A DNA stretch of 64,000 nt from CAZCTC01 sp964501335 (GCA_964501335.1 CAZCTC010000046.1:1-64000); one strand, 5' to 3'. Shown: positions 7,487 to 16,905, counted from the first letter of the stretch. Made by a program: numbers and translations. Notes: generated by a model not told the origin, from the letters alone.

Positions 7487-10039
7487 ATGAACATCAACCT
7501 GCCTGAACTTTCTTTCGTCGTTTTAGTAGGCCCCTCCGGCTCGGGAAAATCGACCTTTGCCCGGCGCTGCTTCAAACCCACCGAGGTGCTCTCCTCCGAT
7601 AATTGTCGGGCCATGGTCTCCGACAATGAAAACGATCAAACGGTCACCAAAGAGGCCTTTGAAATCCTGCACTTCATCGCCGCCAAACGCCTGGCGGCCG
7701 GCCGATTGACCGTGATCGATGCCACCAATGTCCAACCGGAAGCCCGTCAACCGTTGGTGGCCCTGGCCCGCGAATACCATGTGCTGCCGGTCGCCATCGT
7801 CTTCGATCTGCCCGAACGGATCTGCCAGGAACGCAACCGCCACCGCCAGGATCGAAATTTCGGCCCTCACGTCATCCAACAACAGATCCAACAAATGCGC
7901 CGCTCCTTACGCAACCTGGAACGGGAAGGCTTTCGCCACGTCTTCGTCCTGCACTCCCCCGAAGAAATCGAAACCGTCGAAATCACCCGCCAGCCGCTCT
8001 GGACCAATCGTAAACAAAACCACGGCCCCTTCGATATCATCGGCGATATCCACGGCTGCTTCGATGAGCTGCAACAACTGCTCACCCAACTCGGATACAC
8101 GATCCAGGAAAAAGAAGGAAGCTATCAGGTAGAACCGCCGGCCGGCCGGCAGGCAATCTTTTTGGGCGATCTGGTCGACCGGGGCCCCAATGTCCCCGCC
8201 GTGCTCAAACTGGTCATGGGAATGGTCGCCGCCGGAACTGCGCTCTGCGTTCCCGGCAACCACGACATGAAACTGCTCCGCAAACTCAAAGGCAAAGATG
8301 TCCAGCTCAGCCATGGATTGGCCGAATCGCTGGCCCAGCTGGAACCGGAACCGCCGGAATTCAAAGCCCAGGTGGCCGAATTTCTCGACAGCCTGATCAG
8401 CCATTTCGTGCTGGATGAGGGCAAACTGGTCGTCGCTCACGCCGGCATGAAAGAATCCATGCAGGGCCGGAGTTCCGGCAAAGTTCGGGACTTCGCGCTT
8501 TACGGCGAGACCACCGGGGAAACCGATGAGTTCGGCCTGCCGGTGCGCCTCAATTGGGCCGCGGAATACCGCGGCAAAGCAGTTGTAGTCTATGGACACA
8601 CCCCGGTCCCCACTTCCGAATGGCTCAACCATACCATCAACATCGATACCGGGTGCGTCTTCGGCGGCAAGTTGACCGCTCTGCGTTACCCGGAAAAAGA
8701 GCTGGTCTCGGTGCCGGCCGCTCAGATCTACCAGGAACCGGCACGTCCCTTCCTTCCCCCTGAAGAAGAGCCGCTCTTGCTCACTTCGCAGCAACAACAC
8801 GACGATATGCTCGACATCGACGAAGTGTTGGGCAAACGGATTATCTCTACCCGGCTCTATCACAACATCACTATCCGGGAAGAAAACTCCACGGCCGCAC
8901 TCGAAGTGATGAGCCGCTTTGCGGCCAATCCCAAGTGGTTGATCTACCTGCCGCCAACCATGTCGCCTTCAGAAACCTCACAACAACCCGGCCTGCTGGA
9001 ACATCCAACCGAAGCCTTCACCTACTATCAAAAAGAAGGTGTTAAACAGGTTGTCTGCGAACAGAAACATATGGGCTCCCGCGCCGTAATTATAGTCTGC
9101 CGCGATGAAGAAGCCGCCCGCCGACGCTTCGGGGTGATCAATGAAGGGATTGGTATCTGCTACACCCGCACGGGACGCCGATTTTTCAACGAACCCGCTC
9201 TGGAACAGGAACTCCTCACCCGCGTCCGCGCGGCCGTCGAAACCAGCGGACTCTGGGAAGAATTCCAGACCGACTGGTTCTGTCTGGATTGCGAACTGAT
9301 GCCCTGGTCGGTCAAAGCGCAGGAACTCTTACGCCAGCAATACGCCGCCGTCGGAGCCGCCTCGCGCGCCGCATTGACCGAAACCGTCCACACGCTGGAG
9401 ATCGGGGCGGAACATAATCCCGCCCTGCAACCGCTGCTGGAACGCTACCGCGAACGCGCCGTGATGGCCGATCAATTCGTCGCTGCCTACCGCCGTTACT
9501 GCTGGCCGGTCCAGTCGCTGGCCGATTTCAAACTCGCCCCCTTCCATCTTCTCGCCAGTGAGGGTAAAGTACACACCGACCAAAACCATATCTGGCATAT
9601 GGATACGCTGGCTCGCATCTGTCAGGATCCCCTCCTGCTGGCGACCCCCTACAAAGTAGTCGACCTTGCCGATCCAGCCAGTCAGGCCGCCGGGATTCAA
9701 TGGTGGGAAGATTTGACCGGCAACGGCGGCGAAGGAATGGTGGTCAAACCCCTCGATTTCATCGTCACCGGCAAAAAAGGAATTATCCAGCCGGCCGTGA
9801 AATGCCGCGGACAGGAATATCTCCGCATCATTTACGGACCGGAATATACCGCTCCCGAAAACCTCATCCGGCTGCGGGATCGCGGACTGGCCGGCAAACG
9901 CTCTCTGGCCCTGCGGGAATTCGCGCTGGGCATGGAATCGCTGGAACGGTTCATAAACCACGAACCGCTCTATAAAGTTCACGAATGCGTCTTCGGGGTC
10001 CTCGCCCTGGAAAGCGAACCCGTCGATCCCCGCCTGTAA
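7487..10039 (+). CDS. pnkp: Polynucleotide kinase-phosphatase (RNA repair, Pnkp)
   Basis: 850 aa from the ATG at 7487. A TTG seven codons earlier overlaps the hen1 stop and is less likely. Three modules are visible. A 5'-OH kinase has P-loop GPSGSGKST (15-23) with K21/S22 at the same numbers as in Clostridium thermocellum Pnkp. A binuclear metallophosphatase has GDIHGC (D187, H189), GDLVDRG, GNHD and a late GHTP motif. A ligase-like adenylyltransferase has the AMP-accepting lysine in EQKHMGSRA (about residue 527). Family knowledge: it heals 2',3'-cyclic phosphate and 5'-OH ends, and seals only when bound by Hen1. Gap to hen1 is 17 bases, so one operon. All three active sites look intact. Confidence 0.93.
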   Translation: MNINLPELSFVVLVGPSGSGKSTFARRCFKPTEVLSSDNCRAMVSDNENDQTVTKEAFEILHFIAAKRLAAGRLTVIDATNVQPEARQPLVALAREYHVLPVAIVFDLPERICQERNRHRQDRNFGPHVIQQQIQQMRRSLRNLEREGFRHVFVLHSPEEIETVEITRQPLWTNRKQNHGPFDIIGDIHGCFDELQQLLTQLGYTIQEKEGSYQVEPPAGRQAIFLGDLVDRGPNVPAVLKLVMGMVAAGTALCVPGNHDMKLLRKLKGKDVQLSHGLAESLAQLEPEPPEFKAQVAEFLDSLISHFVLDEGKLVVAHAGMKESMQGRSSGKVRDFALYGETTGETDEFGLPVRLNWAAEYRGKAVVVYGHTPVPTSEWLNHTINIDTGCVFGGKLTALRYPEKELVSVPAAQIYQEPARPFLPPEEEPLLLTSQQQHDDMLDIDEVLGKRIISTRLYHNITIREENSTAALEVMSRFAANPKWLIYLPPTMSPSETSQQPGLLEHPTEAFTYYQKEGVKQVVCEQKHMGSRAVIIVCRDEEAARRRFGVINEGIGICYTRTGRRFFNEPALEQELLTRVRAAVETSGLWEEFQTDWFCLDCELMPWSVKAQELLRQQYAAVGAASRAALTETVHTLEIGAEHNPALQPLLERYRERAVMADQFVAAYRRYCWPVQSLADFKLAPFHLLASEGKVHTDQNHIWHMDTLARICQDPLLLATPYKVVDLADPASQAAGIQWWEDLTGNGGEGMVVKPLDFIVTGKKGIIQPAVKCRGQEYLRIIYGPEYTAPENLIRLRDRGLAGKRSLALREFALGMESLERFINHEPLYKVHECVFGVLALESEPVDPRL

Positions 10040-10047
10040 AGGACCAG

Positions 10048-10120
10048 GGGCGACCACATCGGCCCGCCCCTCCCTGAATACCGCTAATGTAGGGGCGCCC
10101 CTGCGTGGGCGCCCTAAACT
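10048..10120 (+). repeat. TAGGGGCG-family repeat
   Basis: GGGGCGACCACATCGG...CCGCTAATGTAGGGGCGCCCCTGCGTGGGCGCCC. The same roughly 65-bp layout recurs at 34640-34715, with differing stem bases in the terminal hairpin. Confidence 0.55.
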
Positions 10121-10239
10121 GCCCCTGTAAAACCATTTCTGTTAAAACACCCCGCCGTGTCCCATCCCTTGCGCACACAAACCTAAATTTTTCGACCTGT
10201 GCGGTTGTTTATTAGGGTGAATCAAAAACGGTTTTTGTG

Positions 10240-10343
10240 TCCCGCCACCGGTGCTTTCCTGGTAAAAAGCGCCGCGCTGGACAGGGGGAGAGGGTTATTT
10301 TTATTCATATTTTCGGCGGCTTCAGAAAGCCGCCGAAAATATG
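10240..10343 (-). repeat. Dispersed hairpin element (reverse orientation)
   Basis: Hairpin 10306-10343, a perfect inverted repeat (CATATTTTCGGCGGCTT and complement), with the AAATAAAAATAACCCTCTCCC..GCGCGGCGC flank on the minus-strand 3' side. Its upstream AACCTGTGCGGTT module lies at 10752-10775, on the far side of a 376-bp segment with its own inverted ends. Confidence 0.75.
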
Positions 10344-10367
10344 GGCTTTTTCCAGACTAACGCATCG

Positions 10368-10743
10368 TTTGTGCAAATAGAGCCCCAAGTGCTCAAATCG
10401 GGGTAAAAATACAAGTTTTTTCCGTCAAATTACGGAATAACAGTGGCGCATCAGAATAACCGAACTCATGTTTCACATTTCAGTCATAGTTACAATAGTG
10501 ATTTTCAATTAAGCACCCCGAAATTGGTTTGGTAGATGAGCTTTTGTTAAGCTCCGTTAATTCTATCGAGCCTGAAATCTTGTTTGAGTGGTTTAAAAAA
10601 TCAATTTATTCGCAGAAGGGCTCGAAATCACGAGAAAAGAGTAACTTTCAAGCAAAATTAAGGTCACAAACGATCGAAAATGGCTTTTTGAAAAAGTTTC
10701 ATTTTTGGACCGTTTTTTTCATTTCGGCCACTATTTGCACAAA
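10368..10743. mobile_element. MITE-like segment with 13-bp terminal inverted repeats
   Basis: TTTGTGCAAATAG at 10368-10380 is exactly inverted as CTATTTGCACAAA at 10731-10743. The 350 bp between are distinctly AT-rich compared with the surrounding genes. No transposase is recognisable. The segment sits between the hairpin and the AACCTGTGCGGTT module of one dispersed element, as though it had inserted there. No clear target-site duplication is seen. Confidence 0.4.
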
Positions 10744-10878
10744 ACTTACGCTAACCGCACAGGTCGAAATTTTTTCTCTGCGCCCTGGGCGCCTTTGCGG
10801 TGAAATCTCTCACCAATTTTAAGATAAAAATCACAAGGAGGTGCTATTTTATTAACATCCCTAAAAAGGAGGTGCAAC

Positions 10879-13221
10879 TTGCACACCAAAAAATTCGTGC
10901 AATTGATCCTGGTCGTCCAACTCTCCTTCATCGCCCTCGCAGCCGTAACCTCCCTGCCCGCCGCATCGCAACCCTTATCCAACCCCACCCCATCCGCCCT
11001 TATTCGCATCAATGAAATCCTCTTACACCCTACGGGCAAAGCCCACCAATGGGTCGAACTGGAAAACAAAGCGTCGATTTCTCTCAACCTGGGCGGCTTC
11101 GGCCTCACCGATGAAGACGGTTTATGGTATTATCTGCCGAATGCCCTGCCCCCGGTTCCCCCTGGTGCCTTCGTCCTCATCCAGTTCGACGGTCAGGGTT
11201 CCCAAACCAACGATTATGACTTCACCGACTCCGTCGCCGTCCTGCATACCCCGGCCGGCATCGTCGACATCTTCGATCCCGACACCGATCAATGCGCCCT
11301 CTATCGCCTCAGCCGCTACATCTATCTGCCGCTGCTTCTGAAAAAGGGCTCCGGAACCGGCACCGCCACACCCAGTCCCTTCGCCGGCGGCCCCACCGCC
11401 CCTGTAATCGATTTCGTCGCCTGGGGCAATGATCCCGGCTCCGATGCCCGCAATGCCGTCCTGGCCGAAGTCTGGCTGGATTCTTTTGCGCTCTCCCTTT
11501 ACCGGGGCGCAGGCATCAACTCGCCGGAACTGGCCCTGCAACCCGGCGAATCGCTGGGCCGTCTCCCTCATCAACCCGACGGCCCCGACAGCTGGACTCT
11601 CTACCAGGCGTTCGAAGTCACGCCCGGGGCCACCAATGCGCTCCCCGCCGTCTCCTGGACCACGCCGGCATCCGGAAGCACCCTGCTCAACAGCACCTTC
11701 TACGTCGGCTGGAACACAATCCCCGGCGCCGCTTACCGTTTCCAGCTGGATACCGACGCCGACTTCAACCCGCCGCTCACCGAAACCCTGCAAACCACCC
11801 CTACCTGGCATTTCCCGGAAGCGCCGGAGGGAACTTTCTATTGGCGGGTCAAAACGCTCTATCCTCAGGGCGAAAGCGCCTGGAGTGCAAAAAGCGTGAT
11901 CCACAGCCTGGCCTTGCCCATCACCAACACGCCCGGACTCTATGCCACCACAGCCTATACCATCCATGTGCTGGGGGTCCGCTGGCAGATGCAACATAAA
12001 GATACCAACATGCTCTGCCTCAGCGGCGACGAAGAATCCGGCGCAGAGGCCTGGGACAGACCTCATGCCGCCATCTTCGCCCACGAAGAAATGTACTGCG
12101 TCCGCGCCTCGATCTCCATGCTGGCTTCCTACTACGGCGGCCGGCTCAGCCAGGACCGCATCAGCTATCAGATCTTCCAGGGCAAAAGAGGCGGCCCCGG
12201 CACAGATTTGGGCCACAACATAGGAGTTGACTTACCGCCCGATCCCAACACGCCATTAGCGCTCGCATGGGCACTTGGAACTCCTGTTTCAAACCGTTCC
12301 GGCTGCCCGACTTTTGAGGACATCAAAAGCTGGATCGACACCGAACGGCCGTTCATGGCTGCTACCATAGGCCACATGCAAGTCATCGACGGCTATGCCG
12401 AAGTAATTGTCGGCCCCCTGCATTACCGCTTTGTCCACTGGCTGGACCCTTACACTGAGGCCTTCTGGGAAAGTTACGAAGATCTGGAACAGTACAATTC
12501 CATCAGCGACTACTGGGTCTGTCCGCCCGGCGTGCATGGAGCCCCCAATGTGCGTTCCGACGAGGATGAAAACGAAAACGCCGTCCCCGACACCATGGAA
12601 GACTCCGACGGCGACGGCCTGGTCGACTTCGACGAACGCTACCGCTTCTTAACCGATCCCAATGATATCGACACCGACGACGACGAAGTCCCCGATAAAC
12701 TGGAAATCCATGAATATGTCTACGACCCCTTCGAGCAAAGCGGCACCTATACCTTTCGATACGGCCATGCGGATTTCGATGAAGACGGCAAACGCAAAGA
12801 AAAAGACCCCGACAACGACAACCCCTGGGATCTGACAGCCTGGGACGGCGCCGAAGATACCAACCATAACGGCATGTTCGAACCGGAAATGAATGAAACG
12901 AGCAACTTTAATCCCGTCGACGACCGCCTTCCCAAAATCGAAATCACCGCGCCTCCCTTTGGATATCATTCCGACTATAGATGTGAGGTCGATATCTCGG
13001 GATTCATTGCCGGCGAGGGACCGCTCACTTCTCCCCAAATTACGGTTTCAGTGCCGGAGGAATCGGCGACCTACCAGCTCTTCCCGGCCCCCGTCGGAAA
13101 CAACTACTACTTCCAAAGTACAGTGAGACTTTTCCACGGTGCCAACCTCATCACCGTCAGCGCCGTCAACCCCTTCGGCACCGGCCGCAATTACACCATC
13201 GTTTACGCCCTCTGTGAATAA
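10879..13221 (+). CDS. Secreted LTD / C39-like peptidase / Ca-binding protein
   Basis: 780 aa starting at TTG 10879, chosen because an AGGAGGTG site sits 5 bases upstream. A signal peptide (about 1-33) leads to a lamin-tail-like domain (RINEILLHP..., about 38-135), a short YIYLPLLLKKGSG stretch followed by a Thr/Pro linker (about 148-175), a fibronectin-like region (about 255-345), and a papain-fold C39-like domain with C407 in YCVRASISML and H499 in GHMQVIDGY. An Asp-rich repeat region (DSDGDGLVDFDERY, about 560-640), like thrombospondin-3/dockerin calcium loops, follows. It is probably an exported, calcium-stabilised cysteine peptidase or inactive relative. The next gene is a lipoprotein 23 bases downstream, likely cotranscribed. 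Catalytic function is inferred from spacing only. Confidence 0.7.
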   Translation: MHTKKFVQLILVVQLSFIALAAVTSLPAASQPLSNPTPSALIRINEILLHPTGKAHQWVELENKASISLNLGGFGLTDEDGLWYYLPNALPPVPPGAFVLIQFDGQGSQTNDYDFTDSVAVLHTPAGIVDIFDPDTDQCALYRLSRYIYLPLLLKKGSGTGTATPSPFAGGPTAPVIDFVAWGNDPGSDARNAVLAEVWLDSFALSLYRGAGINSPELALQPGESLGRLPHQPDGPDSWTLYQAFEVTPGATNALPAVSWTTPASGSTLLNSTFYVGWNTIPGAAYRFQLDTDADFNPPLTETLQTTPTWHFPEAPEGTFYWRVKTLYPQGESAWSAKSVIHSLALPITNTPGLYATTAYTIHVLGVRWQMQHKDTNMLCLSGDEESGAEAWDRPHAAIFAHEEMYCVRASISMLASYYGGRLSQDRISYQIFQGKRGGPGTDLGHNIGVDLPPDPNTPLALAWALGTPVSNRSGCPTFEDIKSWIDTERPFMAATIGHMQVIDGYAEVIVGPLHYRFVHWLDPYTEAFWESYEDLEQYNSISDYWVCPPGVHGAPNVRSDEDENENAVPDTMEDSDGDGLVDFDERYRFLTDPNDIDTDDDEVPDKLEIHEYVYDPFEQSGTYTFRYGHADFDEDGKRKEKDPDNDNPWDLTAWDGAEDTNHNGMFEPEMNETSNFNPVDDRLPKIEITAPPFGYHSDYRCEVDISGFIAGEGPLTSPQITVSVPEESATYQLFPAPVGNNYYFQSTVRLFHGANLITVSAVNPFGTGRNYTIVYALCE

Positions 13222-13244
13222 TCAAAAAACAAGGAGGTTATCTT

Positions 13245-13838
13245 ATGTCCCGACGTCCCGCCATTTTATTCTCTATCGTCGCCCTTGCTTTCCTCTCCGG
13301 CTGCGGCGAAGTTCTCACCACCAGCGAACCGCCCCCCACGCCGCGCCCCGAAGCCGTCTCCACCTTTGAACCGCAGATTCAGGTCTACACCAATACCGAA
13401 CGCGGCCTGACCTTCAACTATCCCCTGGATTGGGTCATCAAAGAAGAAATCCCCGACCGCCTGGTCCTGGTCCCCCGCGAAAGATTGCATTGGAAGATCG
13501 AATCGCCTCGCGATTTTCCCTACGATCCCCGGGTAAAGATCGAACTCGCCGAATGGGTTTATACCCCTTACATTGATGAATTAAAACTGTCCCCAGAAAT
13601 TATGCGGCCAGTCTTTGAAAAAGGCGTACAAAACGGCACACATGAAGACTTTTCCGAAACAATAATAGGAGATTATCAAACCTTCAAAATCATAGAGAGA
13701 ACTCTTCCCGGCTGCTTTCAAACCACCTACTGGAGACTCACCGGACAGACCCGTCAGGTCAAAGTCTACACCGGCTGCGAAAGCCCCTACATGAACGAAT
13801 ACGAAGTCATCGTCGAAAGCCTGAGAGATTATCCCTGA
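13245..13838 (+). CDS. Lipoprotein of unknown function
   Basis: 197 aa with a lipoprotein signal: hydrophobic residues 7-17, then lipobox LSGC (C20), then a Pro/Thr-rich linker. The mature part (about 45-197) resembles no family I can name; TFNYPLDWVIKEE is reminiscent of PsbP-like/DUF1795 folds that follow short linkers in lipoproteins. An AAGGAGGTT ribosome site precedes the ATG. It follows the secreted LTD/C39 protein by 23 bases and both are exported, so they may act together at the outer face of the membrane. Confidence 0.7.
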   Translation: MSRRPAILFSIVALAFLSGCGEVLTTSEPPPTPRPEAVSTFEPQIQVYTNTERGLTFNYPLDWVIKEEIPDRLVLVPRERLHWKIESPRDFPYDPRVKIELAEWVYTPYIDELKLSPEIMRPVFEKGVQNGTHEDFSETIIGDYQTFKIIERTLPGCFQTTYWRLTGQTRQVKVYTGCESPYMNEYEVIVESLRDYP

Positions 13839-13847
13839 TCCAAAGAC

Positions 13848-13885
13848 TATGTTTTGGCGCGCTTCAGAAAGCGCGCCAAAACATA
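13848..13885. repeat. Dispersed hairpin element between convergent genes
   Basis: Perfect inverted repeat TATGTTTTGGCGCGCTT and complement around a short loop, 10 bp after the lipoprotein stop and 9 bp before the end of the convergent transporter gene. Followed by AAACAAAAAATTACTCTCCC, a shortened flank. Confidence 0.7.
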
Positions 13886-13894
13886 AACAAAAAA

Positions 13895-14869
13895 TTACTC
13901 TCCCGCCACCGCCACCCCGGCAACACCGCGAAAGAAACCTTCTTCATAAAGCCTCAAGAAAACCACCCCGCTTAAAATCAACAGGCTCCCGCCGAATTGA
14001 ATTCCGGTAAGCCGCTCGCCAAGCAAAAAGTAAGCGATCACAGCCGTAAAAGCGGGCTCCAGCGTCACCACCAGATTGGCCACCCCCGAAGGCAGATAGC
14101 CCAGACTGACATTGTACAGGCCGAAACCGATCAACGTCGGCCCGGCCGCCAGCATCAACAACAGCCCCCAGACCGTCCAATCGCTTCCGGGCAGCGCCAG
14201 CGCCGCCGGATGGACCGCAGTCCCCGGCAAAAGTCCGCCCGTGAGATTGAAAAGCAACAAAAAGCCGGCCGCACACCCGAAGGTATAGAGCACCGCCGTC
14301 CAGGGATTGATCCCCTGCTGCGCCGCCGACCGCCCCATCAACGTATAAACCGCGTAAGCCAGCCCCGAAATCACCCCGGTCACAATCCCCGCCAGATTGG
14401 ATTGCCAGGCCGCCGGATCGAGCGCCCCCGAAACCAGCACGCATCCCCCCAGACACAACGCCACCGCCACCAACCGGGCCCAATTCAACCGCTCTTTAAA
14501 AAGCCACCACCCCAACAGCGCCGTAAACCCGGCCGAGCAATAGACCAGCACCGTCGAAACCGCCGCGCCGTTCAAAGCCACAGAAAAGGTCCACAACGAA
14601 TTGAAAACCGCCAGCACCAATCCATATCCGATCAGAAAAAGGAACTTCCGGCCGCTCACCCGCAACAATCGAAAACTGAAAAGGCCTAAAATGGGCAGAA
14701 GAGTCAACGCCACCAGCGCATCGCGCCAGAAAGCCAGCACTAACGGCGGCAATTGACAGGCCTGCGTAAGATGCCGGATAAAAATCCCCGTAGTCGAAAG
14801 GATTGCCGCACTGAGCACGGCAATCAGATACCCCTGCGTCGTATGAGAAAACCCTGCCTTCTTGAACAT
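13895..14869 (-). CDS. EamA/DMT-family permease
   Basis: 324 aa from the ATG at 14869, which has AAGGGG 8 bases upstream; GTG codons at 14878/14875 are weaker alternatives. About ten transmembrane helices form two homologous EamA halves (about 12-145 and 160-315), the usual DMT layout, with GLAYAVYTLMGR in the second half. DMT permeases export or import small metabolites, often amino acids or cofactors; the substrate cannot be read. It is divergent from a MocR regulator across about 107 bp, an arrangement in which the regulator often controls the permease. Confidence 0.85.
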   Translation of the reverse strand: MFKKAGFSHTTQGYLIAVLSAAILSTTGIFIRHLTQACQLPPLVLAFWRDALVALTLLPILGLFSFRLLRVSGRKFLFLIGYGLVLAVFNSLWTFSVALNGAAVSTVLVYCSAGFTALLGWWLFKERLNWARLVAVALCLGGCVLVSGALDPAAWQSNLAGIVTGVISGLAYAVYTLMGRSAAQQGINPWTAVLYTFGCAAGFLLLFNLTGGLLPGTAVHPAALALPGSDWTVWGLLLMLAAGPTLIGFGLYNVSLGYLPSGVANLVVTLEPAFTAVIAYFLLGERLTGIQFGGSLLILSGVVFLRLYEEGFFRGVAGVAVAGE

Positions 14870-14976
14870 TGTCACCACCCCTTGAAAATTTCTTCATTGC
14901 GCTCCCATTCTAAGAGAAAAGTGGTATGCTTGATAGAGCCAATATCCTTTAAATTGAACCAGGCCAGTTAAAAACT

Positions 14977-16431
14977 ATGCGCATTCCTATTGACCGCCAA
15001 AGCGAAACGCCACTCTATCGTCAGATCGAAGAGTTCTTCCGCCGCAATATCCTTTCCGGCAACCTCCCGGCAGAAACCCGACTGCCGGCCACCCGTGAAC
15101 TGGCCCGGGATCTGGAACTCAACCGGATCACCATCGAAAACGCCTACGCCGAACTGGAAGCCGACGGCCTGATCTATACCCGCCCAGGCAGCGGTGCCTA
15201 CGTCCTGCCGCCCACCGCCCCGCCGGCAACGACTCCTCCCGGCGTCGACATACCCCTCCCCCGCTGGCAAAATGAACTTCAGCCGCTGACCGCTATCATC
15301 CGCACCGACCTGCCCATAGAAACCGCCGATCCGGATATCATCAACTTCGCCGACGGCGGCGGCGATGCCCAACGCTTCCCGGCCGACGATTTCCGCAAAT
15401 ACATCCAGGCCGTCATCCGCCGCGACGGCATCGCCGCCCTCGAATATGGAGATCGCAACGGCTATCCCCCTCTTCGTCATACCATTGCCCACATCCTCGC
15501 CAGCCAGGGCTTACAGACCCATCCCGACAACATCCTCATCACCGGCGGCTCCCAACAGGCCATCTCCCTGGTCGTGCAATTGCTGCTCAAGCCCGGCGAT
15601 GTCATCCTGGTAGAAAATCCCACCTACGGCGGCGCCCTGGACCTCTTTCGCTCCCATCACCTTCAGATCGTCGGCATCCCCATGGACACTCAGGGAATGC
15701 AAATCCCGGCACTGGAAACCCTGTTACAACGCTATCCCGCCCGGCTGCTCTACACCATCCCCAACTTCCAGAATCCCACCGGGACCTGTCTCAACAGCCA
15801 ACGCCGCCGCCAATTGCTGGCCCTGGCCGATCGCTATAACCTGCCGATCCTCGAAGATGACTTTGTCGGAGATCTGCGCTACGATGGACGGGTCCAACCG
15901 ACATTAAAAGCCCTCGACCCTGGAGGCCGCGTCATCTACATCAGCACCTTCTCCAAAATGCTGATGCCCGGCCTGCGGATCGGATTTCTGGTCGCCGAAG
16001 GTCCCGTTTACAGCGGCCTCGCCGGCTACAAACGCGCCCACGACCTCGCCACCTCCAACCTGATCCAACGCGCCCTGGAAGCCTATGTCACCATCGGACG
16101 CTATCAGGCCCATCTTCGCCGTTCCTGCCAGCTCTACCGCCGCCGGCGGGATACCATGCAGCAGGCCCTGCGCTATGAACTGCCCCAGCTGCAATATCAC
16201 CTCCCGCAAGGCGGTCTCTTCATCTGGGCCAAATTGCCCCCTGCGCTTTCAGCCACCCGACTGCTCCCCCTCGCCATACGTGAAGGCGTCACCTTCGCCC
16301 CTGGACCCCAATTCTTCCCGGAAGAGGATTCAGGAGATGCCTGTTTAAGATTGAACTTCGCCGCGCACTCCCCCGAAAAAATCATCGTCGGGATCCAACG
16401 GCTGAAACAGGCCCTCCAAAAACTATCCTGA
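14977..16431 (+). CDS. MocR-family transcriptional regulator (GntR-HTH + aminotransferase)
   Basis: 484 aa. An N-terminal winged helix of the GntR type (about 1-75, with TRLPATRELARDLELNR) is joined to a fold-type I aminotransferase domain (about 110-480). PNFQNPTGT and the PLP-lysine context STFSKMLMPGLRIGF are present, so PLP binding is likely. MocR proteins (PdxR, GabR, TauR) sense PLP adducts of amino compounds and regulate neighbouring genes, often divergent. The neighbour here is an EamA permease, so control of amino-compound or vitamin B6 transport is a reasonable guess. ATG chosen as the first in-frame start; no strong ribosome site. Confidence 0.88.
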   Translation: MRIPIDRQSETPLYRQIEEFFRRNILSGNLPAETRLPATRELARDLELNRITIENAYAELEADGLIYTRPGSGAYVLPPTAPPATTPPGVDIPLPRWQNELQPLTAIIRTDLPIETADPDIINFADGGGDAQRFPADDFRKYIQAVIRRDGIAALEYGDRNGYPPLRHTIAHILASQGLQTHPDNILITGGSQQAISLVVQLLLKPGDVILVENPTYGGALDLFRSHHLQIVGIPMDTQGMQIPALETLLQRYPARLLYTIPNFQNPTGTCLNSQRRRQLLALADRYNLPILEDDFVGDLRYDGRVQPTLKALDPGGRVIYISTFSKMLMPGLRIGFLVAEGPVYSGLAGYKRAHDLATSNLIQRALEAYVTIGRYQAHLRRSCQLYRRRRDTMQQALRYELPQLQYHLPQGGLFIWAKLPPALSATRLLPLAIREGVTFAPGPQFFPEEDSGDACLRLNFAAHSPEKIIVGIQRLKQALQKLS

Positions 16432-16448
16432 AAATAGGGCTCTATAGC

Positions 16449-16565
16449 CTTTTAGCATCCCGCAAATGATCTTTTCCCGGCCAGAAACGACGCGCGGTAC
16501 GAAGCAGGGGAAGAGAGTTTTTTTGTTTATGTTTTTGCGCGCATCAGAATGCGCGCAAAAACATA
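16449..16565 (-). repeat. Dispersed hairpin element (reverse, complete flank)
   Basis: Reads as TTTTAGCATCCCGCAA, then GACGCGCGGTACGAAGCAGG, AAGAGAGTTTTTTTGT, then hairpin 16528-16565 (TATGTTTTTGCGCGCAT and complement). Confidence 0.75.
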
Positions 16566-16789
16566 GCCTTTTCCAGAGCCGCCCTGGCGACGCTCTCTTC
16601 CCCCTCCTTCCCCCACAGAGCAGTCGTCATGCGGAAACCGGATCCCCGTTCCCGCGTGTTCGTTGGGGGAAGGAGGGGGTCAGGGGGAGGATGAGGGCCA
16701 ACAAGATGGCCCTGAAAACCATTTTCATCTTTCAGGGTGCCGCCCCCGCCATGACCTTCTGTCCTGAAAATAGGCCCAGAAAAGACTCA

Positions 16790-16905
16790 CCACAGATCGA
16801 AGATATTGCAAATAGACACGGAGGACACAGAGAAGAATTTAGAGAAAATCTCCTCTCTTCTTCTCTGTGATCTCTGCGCCTCTGTGGTGAAATCTCTTCT
16901 CTTTT
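16790..16905. repeat. CACAGAG/CTCTGTG dispersed repeat
   Basis: GGAGGACACAGAGAAGAATTT...CTTCTCTGTGATCTCTGCGCC...TGTGGTGAAATC. Related fragments occur at about 10776-10812, 23036-23080, 24715-24775 and 26876-26938. The arms are partly self-complementary. Confidence 0.55.

Larger units (their letters stand above)
10040..10878 (+). other. Intergenic region with nested repeats, no supported gene
   Basis: 839 bases without a convincing gene. In order: a TAGGGGCG-type repeat (10048-10120), a forward copy of the AACCTGTGCGGTT module (about 10183-10205), a reversed hairpin element (10240-10343), an AT-rich segment bounded by 13-bp inverted repeats (10368-10743), a reversed AACCTGTGCGGTT module (10752-10775), and a fragment of the CTCTGCGCC...GGTGAAATCTC repeat (about 10776-10812). 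The end holds two strong ribosome-site-like GGAGGTG motifs; only the second serves a recognisable gene. Confidence 0.6.

Noticed and set aside
7907..8863. Long antisense open frames opposite pnkp (and similar ones opposite livG/livF and nrdJ)
   Set aside because: They are mirror frames of GC-rich genes with clear sense-strand motifs and have no ribosome sites.
10529..10822. 97-codon open frame in the AT-rich segment
   Set aside because: It crosses the right 13-bp inverted repeat and the dispersed-repeat module, has no ribosome site and resembles no protein I know.
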